A DNA stretch of 64,000 nucleotides, taken from positions 1,302,001 through 1,366,000 of the forward strand of contig JAACMV010000022.1 of assembly GCA_010909725.1 (NCBI GenBank), given 5' to 3'. Both the position numbers and the translations under genes were made by a program. Shown piece after piece: positions 44,023 through 53,614 of this stretch; the first letter of the stretch is position 1; every line of letters starts with the position of its first letter. The stretch is from Picochlorum sp. 'celeri' (taxonomy: Eukaryota; Chlorophyta; Trebouxiophyceae). The notes under the pieces were generated by a model. It searched no databases. It was not told where the DNA came from and saw only the letters and a list, made by a program, of their open reading frames with translations.

Positions 44023-45774
44023 CTATTCAAAATCCGAGTCCTCATCGCTCTGAGTCTTGTTCATTTGTGAGTAAAATCCTTGACGAATGGAGTTGGCTAT
44101 ATCCGACGGATCAGTCCTCGGAAGAGTCGAAGAAGGACCGATGACCTGGGACTCTAGGAGCCTCCCTTCCAAGATGGATGTGTCAAAGTCGTCCTTCCCT
44201 CCCAATCTATCGAATCCGACCAAACTCTGCCCTGCGACACCAGACTGGAAACATATTGTACATGGGAGCATCCCGATGTTGACCTTCTTAACCATGAACG
44301 GAGCCATTTCCACGGACACCTTGACAAACCAGGTGTCAAAGTACCTTGGTGCTAAAATAGACACATGCTTGTCCACTATTTCACAGCGATCAAAATCTGG
44401 ATGAAAGAAATGAGCAACTACCCTATCAGTCTGTGTGCTCATCTCGAGGAGCTCTGCTTCCGAAATTGCCTCGTACGTCCTCCCGGAAGAAGTCTTCTTT
44501 TTCTGCTCCAATTCATCATTGAGAGCTTCTTTCACAGACATATTTTCCGGAGCTCCTGAAGGCGGCAAAGGCACCCATGCAGTTCCCAAATAGGCAGACT
44601 TGGCTGCATCCATCACTGCCAAGCGATTCTGTCTTTCTGCTGTGATTGGCGCCGATGCTGCATACGGGGATCCTCGGGGCCAAAATGGACCTTTCGAAGG
44701 CAATCGTACCTCATCATCTTGCTCAGCATTCTCTCTGGAGGCATTCTCTATGGGCTGTGGAATGTCTGGGTTGACCTCTGTCCCAACCCAAGATGCCAAT
44801 CCCGATGCTTTCAACCTTGCGTCAGACACAGACTCTGCTCGAGATGCTATGGCTCTAATATTGGATGGAAGCCCAGCCTTGATGATGTATGACGTAATCT
44901 GTGAAGGCAAACTGAATCGAGGCTGGATGCAAATGTCATACCTCAGAAATGTCGACATCTGTGCCGAACTTGCCATGTTTGACTCGACAATCCACCGTCC
45001 ATACAATTCTTCGAAATCACCAGAGACCATTCGGAACCGCACCTCCTTTCTCCATGACGACGACGTATCCACCTCTTCCACCTCGAGCTCCGCCTCCGCC
45101 TCCAGGCGCCACAGAATGCTCTGACTACACCCAACTTGACGTAGCCGCGTGACTCCAGGCTTGGCAGATGGCAACCTCTCACAAACCTCCAAATTCGGAA
45201 CAAACCCTGGCAGAGCTTCATAATCAGTCAACACACCCCAAACATCCTCCAATTGAGCTTGCACCCTAACCTCTGCCACAATACGTTTTGACCCATCCTT
45301 CCTTTTGTCATCATCATACATGTGGATCCCAGGTGATGACGATGATGATTGATGAGGTACATTATTAGTAGTAGTATAACGCCCTCCTACACACAGCAGT
45401 ATTTTGACATTATCAGAGATCAATAGAAATGTAAAAGAAAAGCCAATCTCTACTATGGATTGACAATCAATCATTGAAAGATAACTCGTACCTTGTTGTT
45501 GTTGTTCTCCCGCATCATTGGCCAGTGCTCCATGGATGATGCATCCTTTCTCCTTCTTTTTCTTCTTCTTCTTCCTCAACACATGAGGAAATGATGATGA
45601 TGATGATGATGAGAATCGTGCACCATCATCGCCATGTGCAACAACAAAGAGACTCGTGTTTCTTATAGAACGCCTTTGCCTCAAAGAAGAAGAACCTGAA
45701 GGCCTCTGTCCTCTACATACTTGATGAAGAGAGGCTGGCACATGCAACGTGAGTATGCTCCGCTCCACTGCCAT
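44023..45774 (-). CDS. Fusion protein: START-like domain + TXNDC9/phosducin-like domain
   Basis: Two exons, 45492-45774 and 44023-45386, give 548 residues; the 105-nt intron is also open, so an unspliced frame is uninterrupted. Residues 1-396 are almost the same as the START gene at 53615-56564: a Ser/Arg-rich N-terminus of plastid-transit type, then one COQ10/polyketide-cyclase-like START domain (VWGVLTDYEALPGFVPNLEV). At 44480 the similarity ends within a codon-preserving junction. Residues 397-548 are a thioredoxin-like domain of the TXNDC9/PLP3 type: HFFHPDFDRCEIVDKH, APFMVKKVNIGMLPC, VGFDRLGGKDDFDT and an acidic SDEDSDFE tail. TXNDC9 normally modulates CCT-dependent tubulin/actin folding in the cytosol; its N-terminal helical part is missing here. 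Confidence 0.8.
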   Translation of the reverse strand: MAVERSILTLHVPASLHQVCRGQRPSGSSSLRQRRSIRNTSLFVVAHGDDGARFSSSSSSSFPHVLRKKKKKKKEKGCIIHGALANDAGEQQQQGTSYLSMIDCQSIVEIGFSFTFLLISDNVKILLCVGGRYTTTNNVPHQSSSSSPGIHMYDDDKRKDGSKRIVAEVRVQAQLEDVWGVLTDYEALPGFVPNLEVCERLPSAKPGVTRLRQVGCSQSILWRLEAEAELEVEEVDTSSSWRKEVRFRMVSGDFEELYGRWIVESNMASSAQMSTFLRYDICIQPRFSLPSQITSYIIKAGLPSNIRAIASRAESVSDARLKASGLASWVGTEVNPDIPQPIENASRENAEQDDEVRLPSKGPFWPRGSPYAASAPITAERQNRLAVMDAAKSAYLGTAWVPLPPSGAPENMSVKEALNDELEQKKKTSSGRTYEAISEAELLEMSTQTDRVVAHFFHPDFDRCEIVDKHVSILAPRYFDTWFVKVSVEMAPFMVKKVNIGMLPCTICFQSGVAGQSLVGFDRLGGKDDFDTSILEGRLLESQVIGPSSTLPRTDPSDIANSIRQGFYSQMNKTQSDEDSDFE

Positions 45775-46072
45775 CTACAATCCTATTTTTATCGATTCAT
45801 TTGTCCTCTAGTGATAATAAAATGCGATACTCGTCTTCAGCGTCGTTGTCAAGCATCCACAGGGCTGTCTTCTCTTGTTGTCATCGGGAAAATGCTCCCC
45901 GACTCTGTCCGTCTTTGGCGAATCCTACTACGATGAATCTATGGCTATCCTACTTGGTAGTAAAGAATGTTTACAAATGAAATACCATCGAGGCAGCCCT
46001 GTGGATGGTTCAAAACAACGCTCTGAGGGTGTTGCCCTCCTCCAATGCTCATGGTCCAAGGTTGGCCTTGAT
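44480..46072. repeat. Segmental duplication, copy 1
   Basis: This 1.6-kb block, from CTCCCGGAAGAAGTCTTC to GGTTGGCCTTGAT, is nearly identical to 55255-56873. It covers the 5' half of the START gene, its first intron and about 300 bp of upstream DNA including the presumed promoter. Differences are scattered substitutions, short repeat-length changes and a 12-bp indel near 45962. Confidence 0.9.
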
Positions 46073-47198
46073 TTTCTCTTCTTTGCTGGCCTTTTTGATC
46101 ATCCATCATTATACAAGGGATACAATAGAAGAAAATAACGCCAACGGAGTGTCGATTTGGTGGCTCTGTCGCCAAAACGCATTCATCGTCGATGCGCATC
46201 GATTCATGTCTCTTGTTCTCTCTCGATGCTCAAATTTTGATGGATGGGTGATTGCCAATCCATTTTAGATATACTGATGTAGAATCAGGATGGAAAAGAC
46301 AAGGGAAAAGGAGGGGATTTTGTTGTTTTGGTTTTTGCTGCTGCTGCTATTTTGGCCTGCTCCAAGATGGTTGGTCATCATCCTCGATGAACACAAAGAT
46401 GAAGATCTTGATTCTACTGGATCTTCTTCTTCTCTATTGTCCATCACCATACGAGGAAGGATGTCAACGAGGTTTGACTCTCTCTCTCTCTCATAAAGAA
46501 AGAGTTCTAGAGAGAAAGCTCATGGATGGATGCGTCGTCAGCTGACAATGGTATGCTGCAGCATACAATTGTGCCGCGTCCCCCCCGGAAAAGATGTTGA
46601 CTTGGTCGCAGTTCTCACCATTGCCTGCTGGGGTAATGTTCCACTGTTTCTCAGGGCGATGTCTCCTCTTTGCTGCTGAGATTGTTATGGAGAGAGGCTT
46701 TATCATTCAGCCATCTCTGTAGACCATATTATGTAGAAACATCTCGTCATCACATTGGTGGCTCCCATGAGATTTAATCTTAAAGAGTCATCATAATATA
46801 ATGAAGAATACCTTGCGTGCATACATCCTGCAAAGAGCATCATCCATACTCCTCTGACAATTTATGACCTACTTTTGAGGATACCTTGAATCCCATCCCG
46901 GCTACTGACACCATGTGAATGCATGTATTGTTACACAAACGAGTAAGGCTATATAAACGTCGAATACATGGATTTGGATTCTTCCTCAGAATGATGTGGA
47001 CATCAAATATCTACTTGTGAGTTTTGCTCCAAACTGGTTCCTGTTTCCAATGCCATAGGAACAGTCTGTGAAACAAAATAGGATGGTGTAAACATATATG
47101 AAGTTTTGTGTGGTTCTGTCTTTCGTTCAATCATGGTATTCTCTTCACTACAACTACTGGTAGCACAGTGCTGTCATGGTACGATGGACCGATTTGCT
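46073..47198. other. Intergenic, no gene recognised
   Basis: Short CT/AG-rich and poly-pyrimidine stretches occur (near 46480-46515). The only notable structure is a 28-bp near-perfect palindrome at 46546-46573. Confidence 0.4.
46546..46573. repeat. 28-bp palindrome with one mismatch
   Basis: The core GTATGCTGCAGCATAC (46552-46567) is perfect. After one mismatch (46551/46568) the symmetry continues five more pairs on each side (ACAAT...ATTGT). Confidence 0.9.
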
Positions 47199-48440
47199 TT
47201 AAAATCCGATGTCACTGTTCATGTCAAACAGTCTTCTTCTGTTAAGTCTTCTAGCGGGTGGAGGGTTTGGTGAGTATCCTGGAGGAGGTGGTGGAACATT
47301 GTCGGAAGTCTCAATGCTATCAACTGTCACAGTAGTTGGCTGAGAAAGCCCCTGGACGAGTGTTTCTTGGACAAAAGGACCAGCAGCAATCAGACCCTCG
47401 TCAAGCAGAGTAGCTGCTTCTGGCGTGGTGTAGTCATTGCGGACGGTTGGAATGGCAGAACCAGATTCGACCTTTTCAACGACGCATGTTCCACCTGGTG
47501 AAATAGTGTTCAAGTTGATGCAGAGTTGTTCCCTGTCAGCGGCGGTGAATGCATCAGCATTGGCAAATCCGTCAAATGTAAATGTTGCGCGAACTGAGTA
47601 AATCTCTTGATTTGCAGCCTTTTTGCAAATGTTGAGCTTTCCAGTGGGCCTGTAGAATGCTTCCACAAAGCAAGAGTATGCCGCATCTGGATCCAAACCT
47701 TCTACAGTGGCTTCAATCTCAGCCTTTTTCAGAGGCAATTCTCCGTCAGCAGAAACACCCTGTGCTGGTGCGTCGCAATCGCCGTCTCCAGCAACACATT
47801 TGACGACAAATTGGGTCTTTGGAAGATTTGGTCCCGTGATGAATCCAACCGTGATGGCATCACCTGTACAATAACAATTTGAATTGACAGAGTCAGTCAG
47901 AATGAATGCCATATTGATTTGTATGTTTCCATCAAAAGACGTAAAGCTTGCTTGCATTAATAGGCAACGTACCGGTACGATCCACAATAATTGGGTCTCT
48001 GATAGCTGTCAAGAGGCGTTCCTCAGTTTGGTTTGCAGCTAATGCCACATCTGCACAATATTGCACACTCTCAGTTTCTGTGTGATATTATTACCTGCGC
48101 TCTTGTGGCTCGTGCGGCTCTACGACGACCCATAAATTCAAAAATATTCAACAGTTGAAAATCCGTATAGCAATTGATCGCGTCTCTCCCCTGAATGGTC
48201 ATTGAGTGGCCACTCAAGGTAGGCAGCTGCCGCGGGGTATCTTGGCGTTGACACATTGTAGCTTCCGGTAATTTGACCGGCGCAGTGACGTGGCTCCACC
48301 GCATCCGGATGAGCAGAAATATTGTATTTAAAATACCAGCAAATACTCGTAAACCCCAATCGCATACCTGGATCCTGAGCCCTTGCCACGGAGGCGAGCA
48401 ACGCCGCACACACGACGAAAACTGACCACTTCATGCTCAT
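47199..48440 (-). CDS. Secreted protein A (paralogue of 50269-51528)
   Basis: Three exons, 48368-48440, 47973-48050 and 47199-47863, all GT-AG, give 271 residues in frame. Exon 1 encodes just a signal peptide (MSMKWSVFVVCAALLASVARA). A short linker exon (ANQTEERLLTAIRDP) and one long exon follow. The long exon starts with an Fn3-like strand pattern (GDAITVGFITGPNLPKTQF) with paired cysteines. It continues with a second module, TAADREQLCINLNTISPGG then VESGS, like the extracellular SEA-like modules of algal wall proteins. The C-terminus is Pro-rich and basic (RRLNRRR). No named family is recognised. Likely a wall or extracellular-matrix protein. Confidence 0.75.
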
Positions 48441-48498
48441 TGATGAATGATTTTTCGAATACCTTCAAAAACGATCGCTAGGTGTATGTATGATTTTA

Positions 48499-48693
48499 CT
48501 TGTACAAGAAGATCTGTGTCCGCAGCGTGTAACGCTGCGGACACTTATCAAGGCAGAGTGCGATGAAGAACCTATAGGTATACCTATAGGTAGCTACCTC
48601 GGATCAGAAAGCGCGCCCATGGGCGCTAAGTACTAGTACTTACCAACTAGTTGGCCAACTTAGCTTGATATCAATGATATGATATCGATATCA
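48499..48693. repeat. String of nine perfect palindromes/hairpins upstream of gene A
   Basis: CTTGTACAAG (48499-48508); a hairpin with perfect 13-bp arms GTGTCCGCAGCGT / ACGCTGCGGACAC around GTA (48516-48544); CCTATAGGTATACCTATAGG (48571-48590); AGGTAGCTACCT (48588-48599); GCGCCCATGGGCGC (48613-48626); TAAGTACTAGTACTTA (48627-48642); CCAACTAGTTGG (48643-48654); AGTTGGCCAACT (48649-48660); TTGATATCAA (48665-48674); and TGATATCGATATCA (48680-48693). Nearly every base of the second half belongs to a palindrome. The string begins 59 bp upstream of the gene A start codon. Confidence 0.95.
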
Positions 48694-48854
48694 GAGAATG
48701 CTGATCCTCGGATCCAAATGTGTTAAAATTGGCATGATCGTAAAAAAATGCATGTTCATGTACCATGTAGGTATTATATTTTAATTCTTCCTACATGGCT
48801 AACATATATCTTGGATGGACAGAGCTGGTTGAAGTCGAGGAGTTCATTTATTCT

Positions 48855-49547
48855 GCAGCCTTGCATGCCCGGTGGTGATGCATAGTGAGAAATGAGCACA
48901 GTGTTGTGGATTAATCCTCCAATTGGGATTGAGGGGCTCGATTCCCTTGAAAGAGCCTTTACTCATCCTCACCACCATCACCTCCTTAAGGCCAAGGTGT
49001 TATAATTGATTGATTGCAAACAATTGACTTGAACCATTCGTTCTCAGTGATGGAAGGGAAGAAGTGGAATCCACACACGACGAGGCTAGCCTGGAAGTGT
49101 GCTTTGGAGGCACTGGGAAGATTTTGCCCACTGGCAGCCCATGAACCTCTGGGCCATGCTTCTTATTCCATCGCTGGGAGAATATATTTGAATATCTACC
49201 TATTGTCTAATGGATGCTTCCTACAAGTTGCACCCCTGTTGGTGGTTTGAGGGACCATCTGTTGGTGGTGTTTCTGGCTATAATTAAGAGGCTGGCATTC
49301 TCTGGCTTGCCTTGAGGCATTTTCTTGGCGTGGAGATGGAGGAGGTTCCAGAAGGTCTGAACGGCGATGCTCTTTCCTTTGCTGACAATGGTATCTGTTT
49401 GGGGGACTGGGCCCTCTGTATGGTACTTCAATTTGTACATGTAGCGTCTGCCTCTGTCAATGGCATACACCGCGCTGACGCAGATGAAGAGCCATATGCT
49501 TTTTGGCACATGCTGGGGTGGTGTTCCTGTCCATACGAGGAACTGCA
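48855..49547 (-). mobile_element. LINE family 1, 5'-truncated copy with target duplication
   Basis: It matches the 3' 0.7 kb of the LINE at 37571-42720: the last 110 codons or so of ORF2 (FLVWTGTPPQHVPKSIWLF... to LVGSIH) and the 3' UTR ending GCATGCAAGGCTGC. The direct repeat CATTTATTCT flanks it (48845-48854 and 49553-49562), the expected target-site duplication. It lies between the two secreted-protein paralogues, so it arrived after or independently of their duplication. Confidence 0.9.
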
Positions 49548-49562
49548 TACCGCATTTATTCT

Positions 49563-50268
49563 ACATATCCAAGAAGATATATGTATATATATATGTACAT
49601 GGATCTATCAACAACCACGAGAGAAGAGTGCAGACGGAAAGAAACTCTGCTCATTAAGAGACTTTCACTGCAGGGGAATTTGCAATCACACTGAAGTTCG
49701 CGTATTTCATCAATCAATGGGATCGCAATATTGTAGTCAAGTGCATTAGATGACGATCTGACAAATTGGTACATCTGGTCATTGCGCAATGGGAGATCTG
49801 GCTGGCTCTGGAAAAGTTTCATCATTTCGTGCAATCATTTTGCCCTATGCATAATGTAAACAGATTCCATCTAATGTAGTGTCTGGATCTCGAAAGACAT
49901 GTGTATGCTCTGGCTTTCTTTCTTTAACGTTGACGAGAACTTGAATCAATCATGGCTGTCATTTTTTTAAACCACCTTGCGACGTCAAGGTGTATCATGA
50001 CGTCAAGGTTTAGTGCAGACGTGATCTTGGAAAGGAAGTACATGGCCTTTTTTACATTCTTTCTCAAAATGATATCAACATTGAAAACATGGTAAGAAAT
50101 TTGGCATAAAGCGATTTCTGTTTTGGATGCGATAGCGACAGTCCAAGAAACTAAACTCCACAGGTTGGTGGAAACATGTATGGATCTTTATGAATTTATT
50201 TTCAATCGTGGGTTTTCGCTCAATTGAGACTCCTGTTTTTTTTGTCATGTTATTGTGAATGGACTCTT
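49563..50268. other. Intergenic, no gene recognised
   Basis: Contains a TA-rich run (49570-49600) and two direct GACGTCAAGG copies near 49989 and 50000, the first inside a CACCTTG/CAAGGTG hairpin. No convincing frame was found. Confidence 0.4.
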
Positions 50269-51528
50269 CTACAGTCCAACATCACTACCAATGTCAAACA
50301 GTCTCCTTCTGTTGAGCCTTCTAGCGGTTCCAGAATCTGGTGCGTATGGTGGTGGTAGATTTCCCGAGTTTTCGATGTCACTGACCACAACACCGGACTC
50401 TTGAGACAAACCCTCCACAATGGTCTCTTGAGTATCTGGATCTGTATTTGCACCTGCCAGAGTATTCTGATACTCAATGGCATCATCAGTGTTGGAGAAG
50501 GTACTTTCAGTAGTTGGAATGGCAGAACCTGACTCAACCTTGAGAATTTCACACGTGTCACTTGGTGCAATTGTGTTCAAGTTGATGCAGAGCTGCTCCC
50601 TGTCAGCTGCCGTGAATTCATCAGCATTCTCAAATCCATCGAATGTGAATGTTGCACGAACCGAGAATCTATCATCGGCTCTCTTACAAATGGAGAACTT
50701 TCCAGTAGGCTTGAAGAAAGCTTCCACAAAGCAAGAGTACTGTGCGTCTGGATCCAACCCTTCGACAGTGGCCTCAATCTCAGACGGTTTGAAAGGCAAG
50801 AAGCCTTTTTCAGATATACCTTGTGCAGGTGCATCACAGCCTCCGTCTCCAGCGACACATTTAACAACAAATTGGGTCTTTGGAAGGTTTGGCCCTGTGA
50901 AAAATCCAACAGTGATGGCATCCCCTGAAACAACAACAATAACAGCAGGAACATTCAGAATGGCACAAGGAATTTCTGTCACACTCGAAAGGCATGAAAC
51001 ATGCAATGATATAAAGCGTACCATCGCGCCTCAAAACTTTCGGGTCTCTGATAGCTGTCAAGAGACGATCCTCAGTTTGATTTGCAATTGCTGCCACAGC
51101 TATGCCTGCACAGTACAGCACACCCTCACTTTATCTGCGTTATTATGAGCCTTGATGACATGGCATCAGCACGGCGAAGACAATTATATATGTATTAATC
51201 ATATAATGAATGAAATCGAAAATTGTAATCGCAATCGATCACCGCAGGTGCACTCGCTCTGCTTCCATTAGGATGCCATCGAGGTGGATACCAACGCTCA
51301 TATGGAAGCTTCCCGTCGACCAGCAAATGACGAGGCATTGTAGTGTTTTGTGATGTGACCCTAGCGCTCAGACAAGCATGTTTGCGGCGATGATAACTTT
51401 GCTTTTGCATATGTCGTGGTATTGAGCACAATACTAGCAAACCCGACTTGCGCACCTCGATCCTGAGCCCTTGCCACGGAGGCGAGCAACGCCGCACACA
51501 CGACGAAAACTGACCACTTCTTGCTCAT
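50269..51528 (-). CDS. Secreted protein B (paralogue of 47199-48440)
   Basis: Three exons, 51456-51528, 51022-51105 and 50269-50924, GT-AG, give 270 residues. Intron positions and phases equal those of protein A. Exon 1 (signal peptide) differs from gene A's in only a few bases while both introns have diverged beyond recognition. The mature part keeps the same layout (GDAITVGFFTGPNLPKTQF, then TAADREQLCINLNTI, VESGS) and the basic C-terminus ARRLNRRRLFD. Differences cluster in the linker and Pro-rich tail. Same strand and same orientation as A, so an older tandem duplication. Function unknown; secretion is likely. Confidence 0.75.
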
Positions 51529-51720
51529 GACCGATTTACTTTGAAAACTATCAATCAGAAAAGATTTCTGTATGACTTATCCACTTTTACAAGAAAGTCT
51601 AATTTCTCAAAATACATGTTTCCTGCTGGTGAGGTAGATGTCTATCAAGAATATTCTGTGTCCCATTAAAGGAGCATACGATCCGGGCCCAGCGCATCTG
51701 CACAAACTGCAGTCGGGAGA

Positions 51721-51789
51721 TCCGGGCCCGGGTACCCGGTCGAGACCAAAAAAAGGAGCTCCTGGCTAAGCCACCATGGATACGTATCC
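51721..51789. repeat. String of palindromes upstream of gene B
   Basis: CCGGGCCCGG (51721-51730) overlaps CCGGGTACCCGG (51727-51738). AGGAGCTCCT (51753-51762), the hyphenated TGGCTAAGCCA (about 51762-51772) and TGGATACGTATCCA (51776-51789) follow. The string begins about 190 bp upstream of the gene B start codon. No palindrome is shared with the string upstream of gene A. Confidence 0.9.
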
Positions 51790-53614
51790 AGAAAGTTGAT
51801 CTGGCTCAGCAATATAGTGCCACATTATAATTACCTGTATGCAGGCATATACAGAAAAAAAGGGAACAGCAAACAGCTTTTGCAAAAAACTGTACCGGTA
51901 TTTTTAGATTTAAGTGACCAAGGGGTTCAACGCAAAAATTGATTCAAAAAAGAGTAACATTGGAGCATGTGCCTACGGGCTAGTCCAATACATACCGAGA
52001 TCTTTGAGAGCAATGTAATTCAATGGCAAGCCGTTATTTCTAGAAAGTATTGACTATTGGGTATAAAGAGCTCCAGCTTCAAACTCCTGAAAAAAATCCT
52101 GTCCCTTTTTGCCAACAAGGAATTCTAGCTTCACGAGCAGTGGGGACCAATTGTCTGGAGTGCCACTCAATTTGACATGAAATTATGGACAATGGTAGCC
52201 AGGCTGTAGGAGATGAAAAAACGAAGCACACAGTACAGCGACTGACGCTCACAAGATAAAGAAAAAAAGGGCTGCACATTGTCAATCACTAAGTGCGCTT
52301 GCCACAAGGAATGACCCAAAACAACCGAAATCGCACCCAGGTAATAATAACCACTCTTTCAAAGCAACGGTTTGAGTATTTGAAAGACATATTGAGATGT
52401 CCGTCAAGAGATGATCGTGCTTAGGACAATTGTCCATGTTGCAACATGCCATGGCGTTTTGGCCAAGCTTTGGTGACAACAGCCCAGCGTCTGCATGCGT
52501 GTCCAGCATGATGGCACTCCTTGATCTCCACACTCGCTCTAAAAAGGCGCAACGTTCTCAAACAGTAGCAAAATCAAAATGAGCAAACAGCAGAAATGTC
52601 CATTCACGGTTTTGGATATATCAGGAGGTTTCGCGACACTATCCATATACGTGCACGCTTTCTTTGGAGGCTATAATGCATATTGGCCGCAATTTACCCC
52701 GGCGGGATGCTCCCCGCGACAGGACCTATATATATACATATACGACAGCCTATATATATGTATATGGCTAATTTCCACGCGATAGAATGTAATTCAGAAC
52801 ACCCTTATTATTCATCCATGCACTCGTGTTTAGGTGCAAGCGATCCATTGTGATTCAAAATAGTGGGAATTCTTCGAACATGCCATGTTTAGCACTATCA
52901 TGTAGCATCCAAATGAAAACCTTTAAGAGAATTGGCGCCGATGTTTAGAGCCTGTCCTTGTCCCACTCACTATTGAAAGCGATGGGAGGATCCGATTTGG
53001 GACAACGAAGAAAAGAATCACTGGCACTTTGACCCCGGCAAAAAAGACGGTGGTTAAGACTTCCTTTCCCCCAAAGTTTAGGGCATGGGCGTGCATGAGG
53101 CTCATTCCATTCCCATCTCCTTGAAAATTGCCATTCTCCCCATTGATACACTGGAAATGGAGTATATCCGCCGAGAGAGAGACAAAGGCTGCGACGAGTC
53201 ATGAATACATTTCTATATTTGAACGACATTTGCACAACAGAAAAAATTATGGCTCATCCAAGCGATGGCCAATAGCGCCAAGTATTCGACCCCGGCATGT
53301 TTCCCAGCTAGATTGCGGTCCACGCGTTTTTTCAGCGGACAAGGCTGACGCGCTAAATGTGAGATTGTACACATTTAACACAACATCAAAGCTAGATGCT
53401 TAAGAAGAAACATTTTGTTTCGCTTTATATAACCCGCAGTTCCCGTCCATTTGTGCCGAATCTGAAATTGGGTTGGTAGCTGAGAGAACAAATGGATTTT
53501 TTTGCCTGAAAGATAATGTCAGCTCGTAATTTCTTAAATTCAGGGAATACAAGGTTACAAACATACAAAGGTATCCAATTAAAACGGCATTCTCATAATA
53601 TTCATTCCACACTA
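51790..53614. other. Long intergenic stretch without recognised gene
   Basis: Frames of 60-96 codons occur on both strands but none shows motifs or splicing. A TATATACATATA / TATATATGTATA inverted pair lies near 52725-52765. Nothing else stands out. Confidence 0.4.

Noticed and set aside
45960..46140. Possible small protein-coding exon upstream of the START/TXNDC9 fusion gene
   Set aside because: The sequence is shared with the other duplication copy but the frames are not conserved between copies.
52579..52785. Plus-strand frame of 68 codons with a TATA-rich end
   Set aside because: Low-complexity end, no homology motif, no supporting splice sites.
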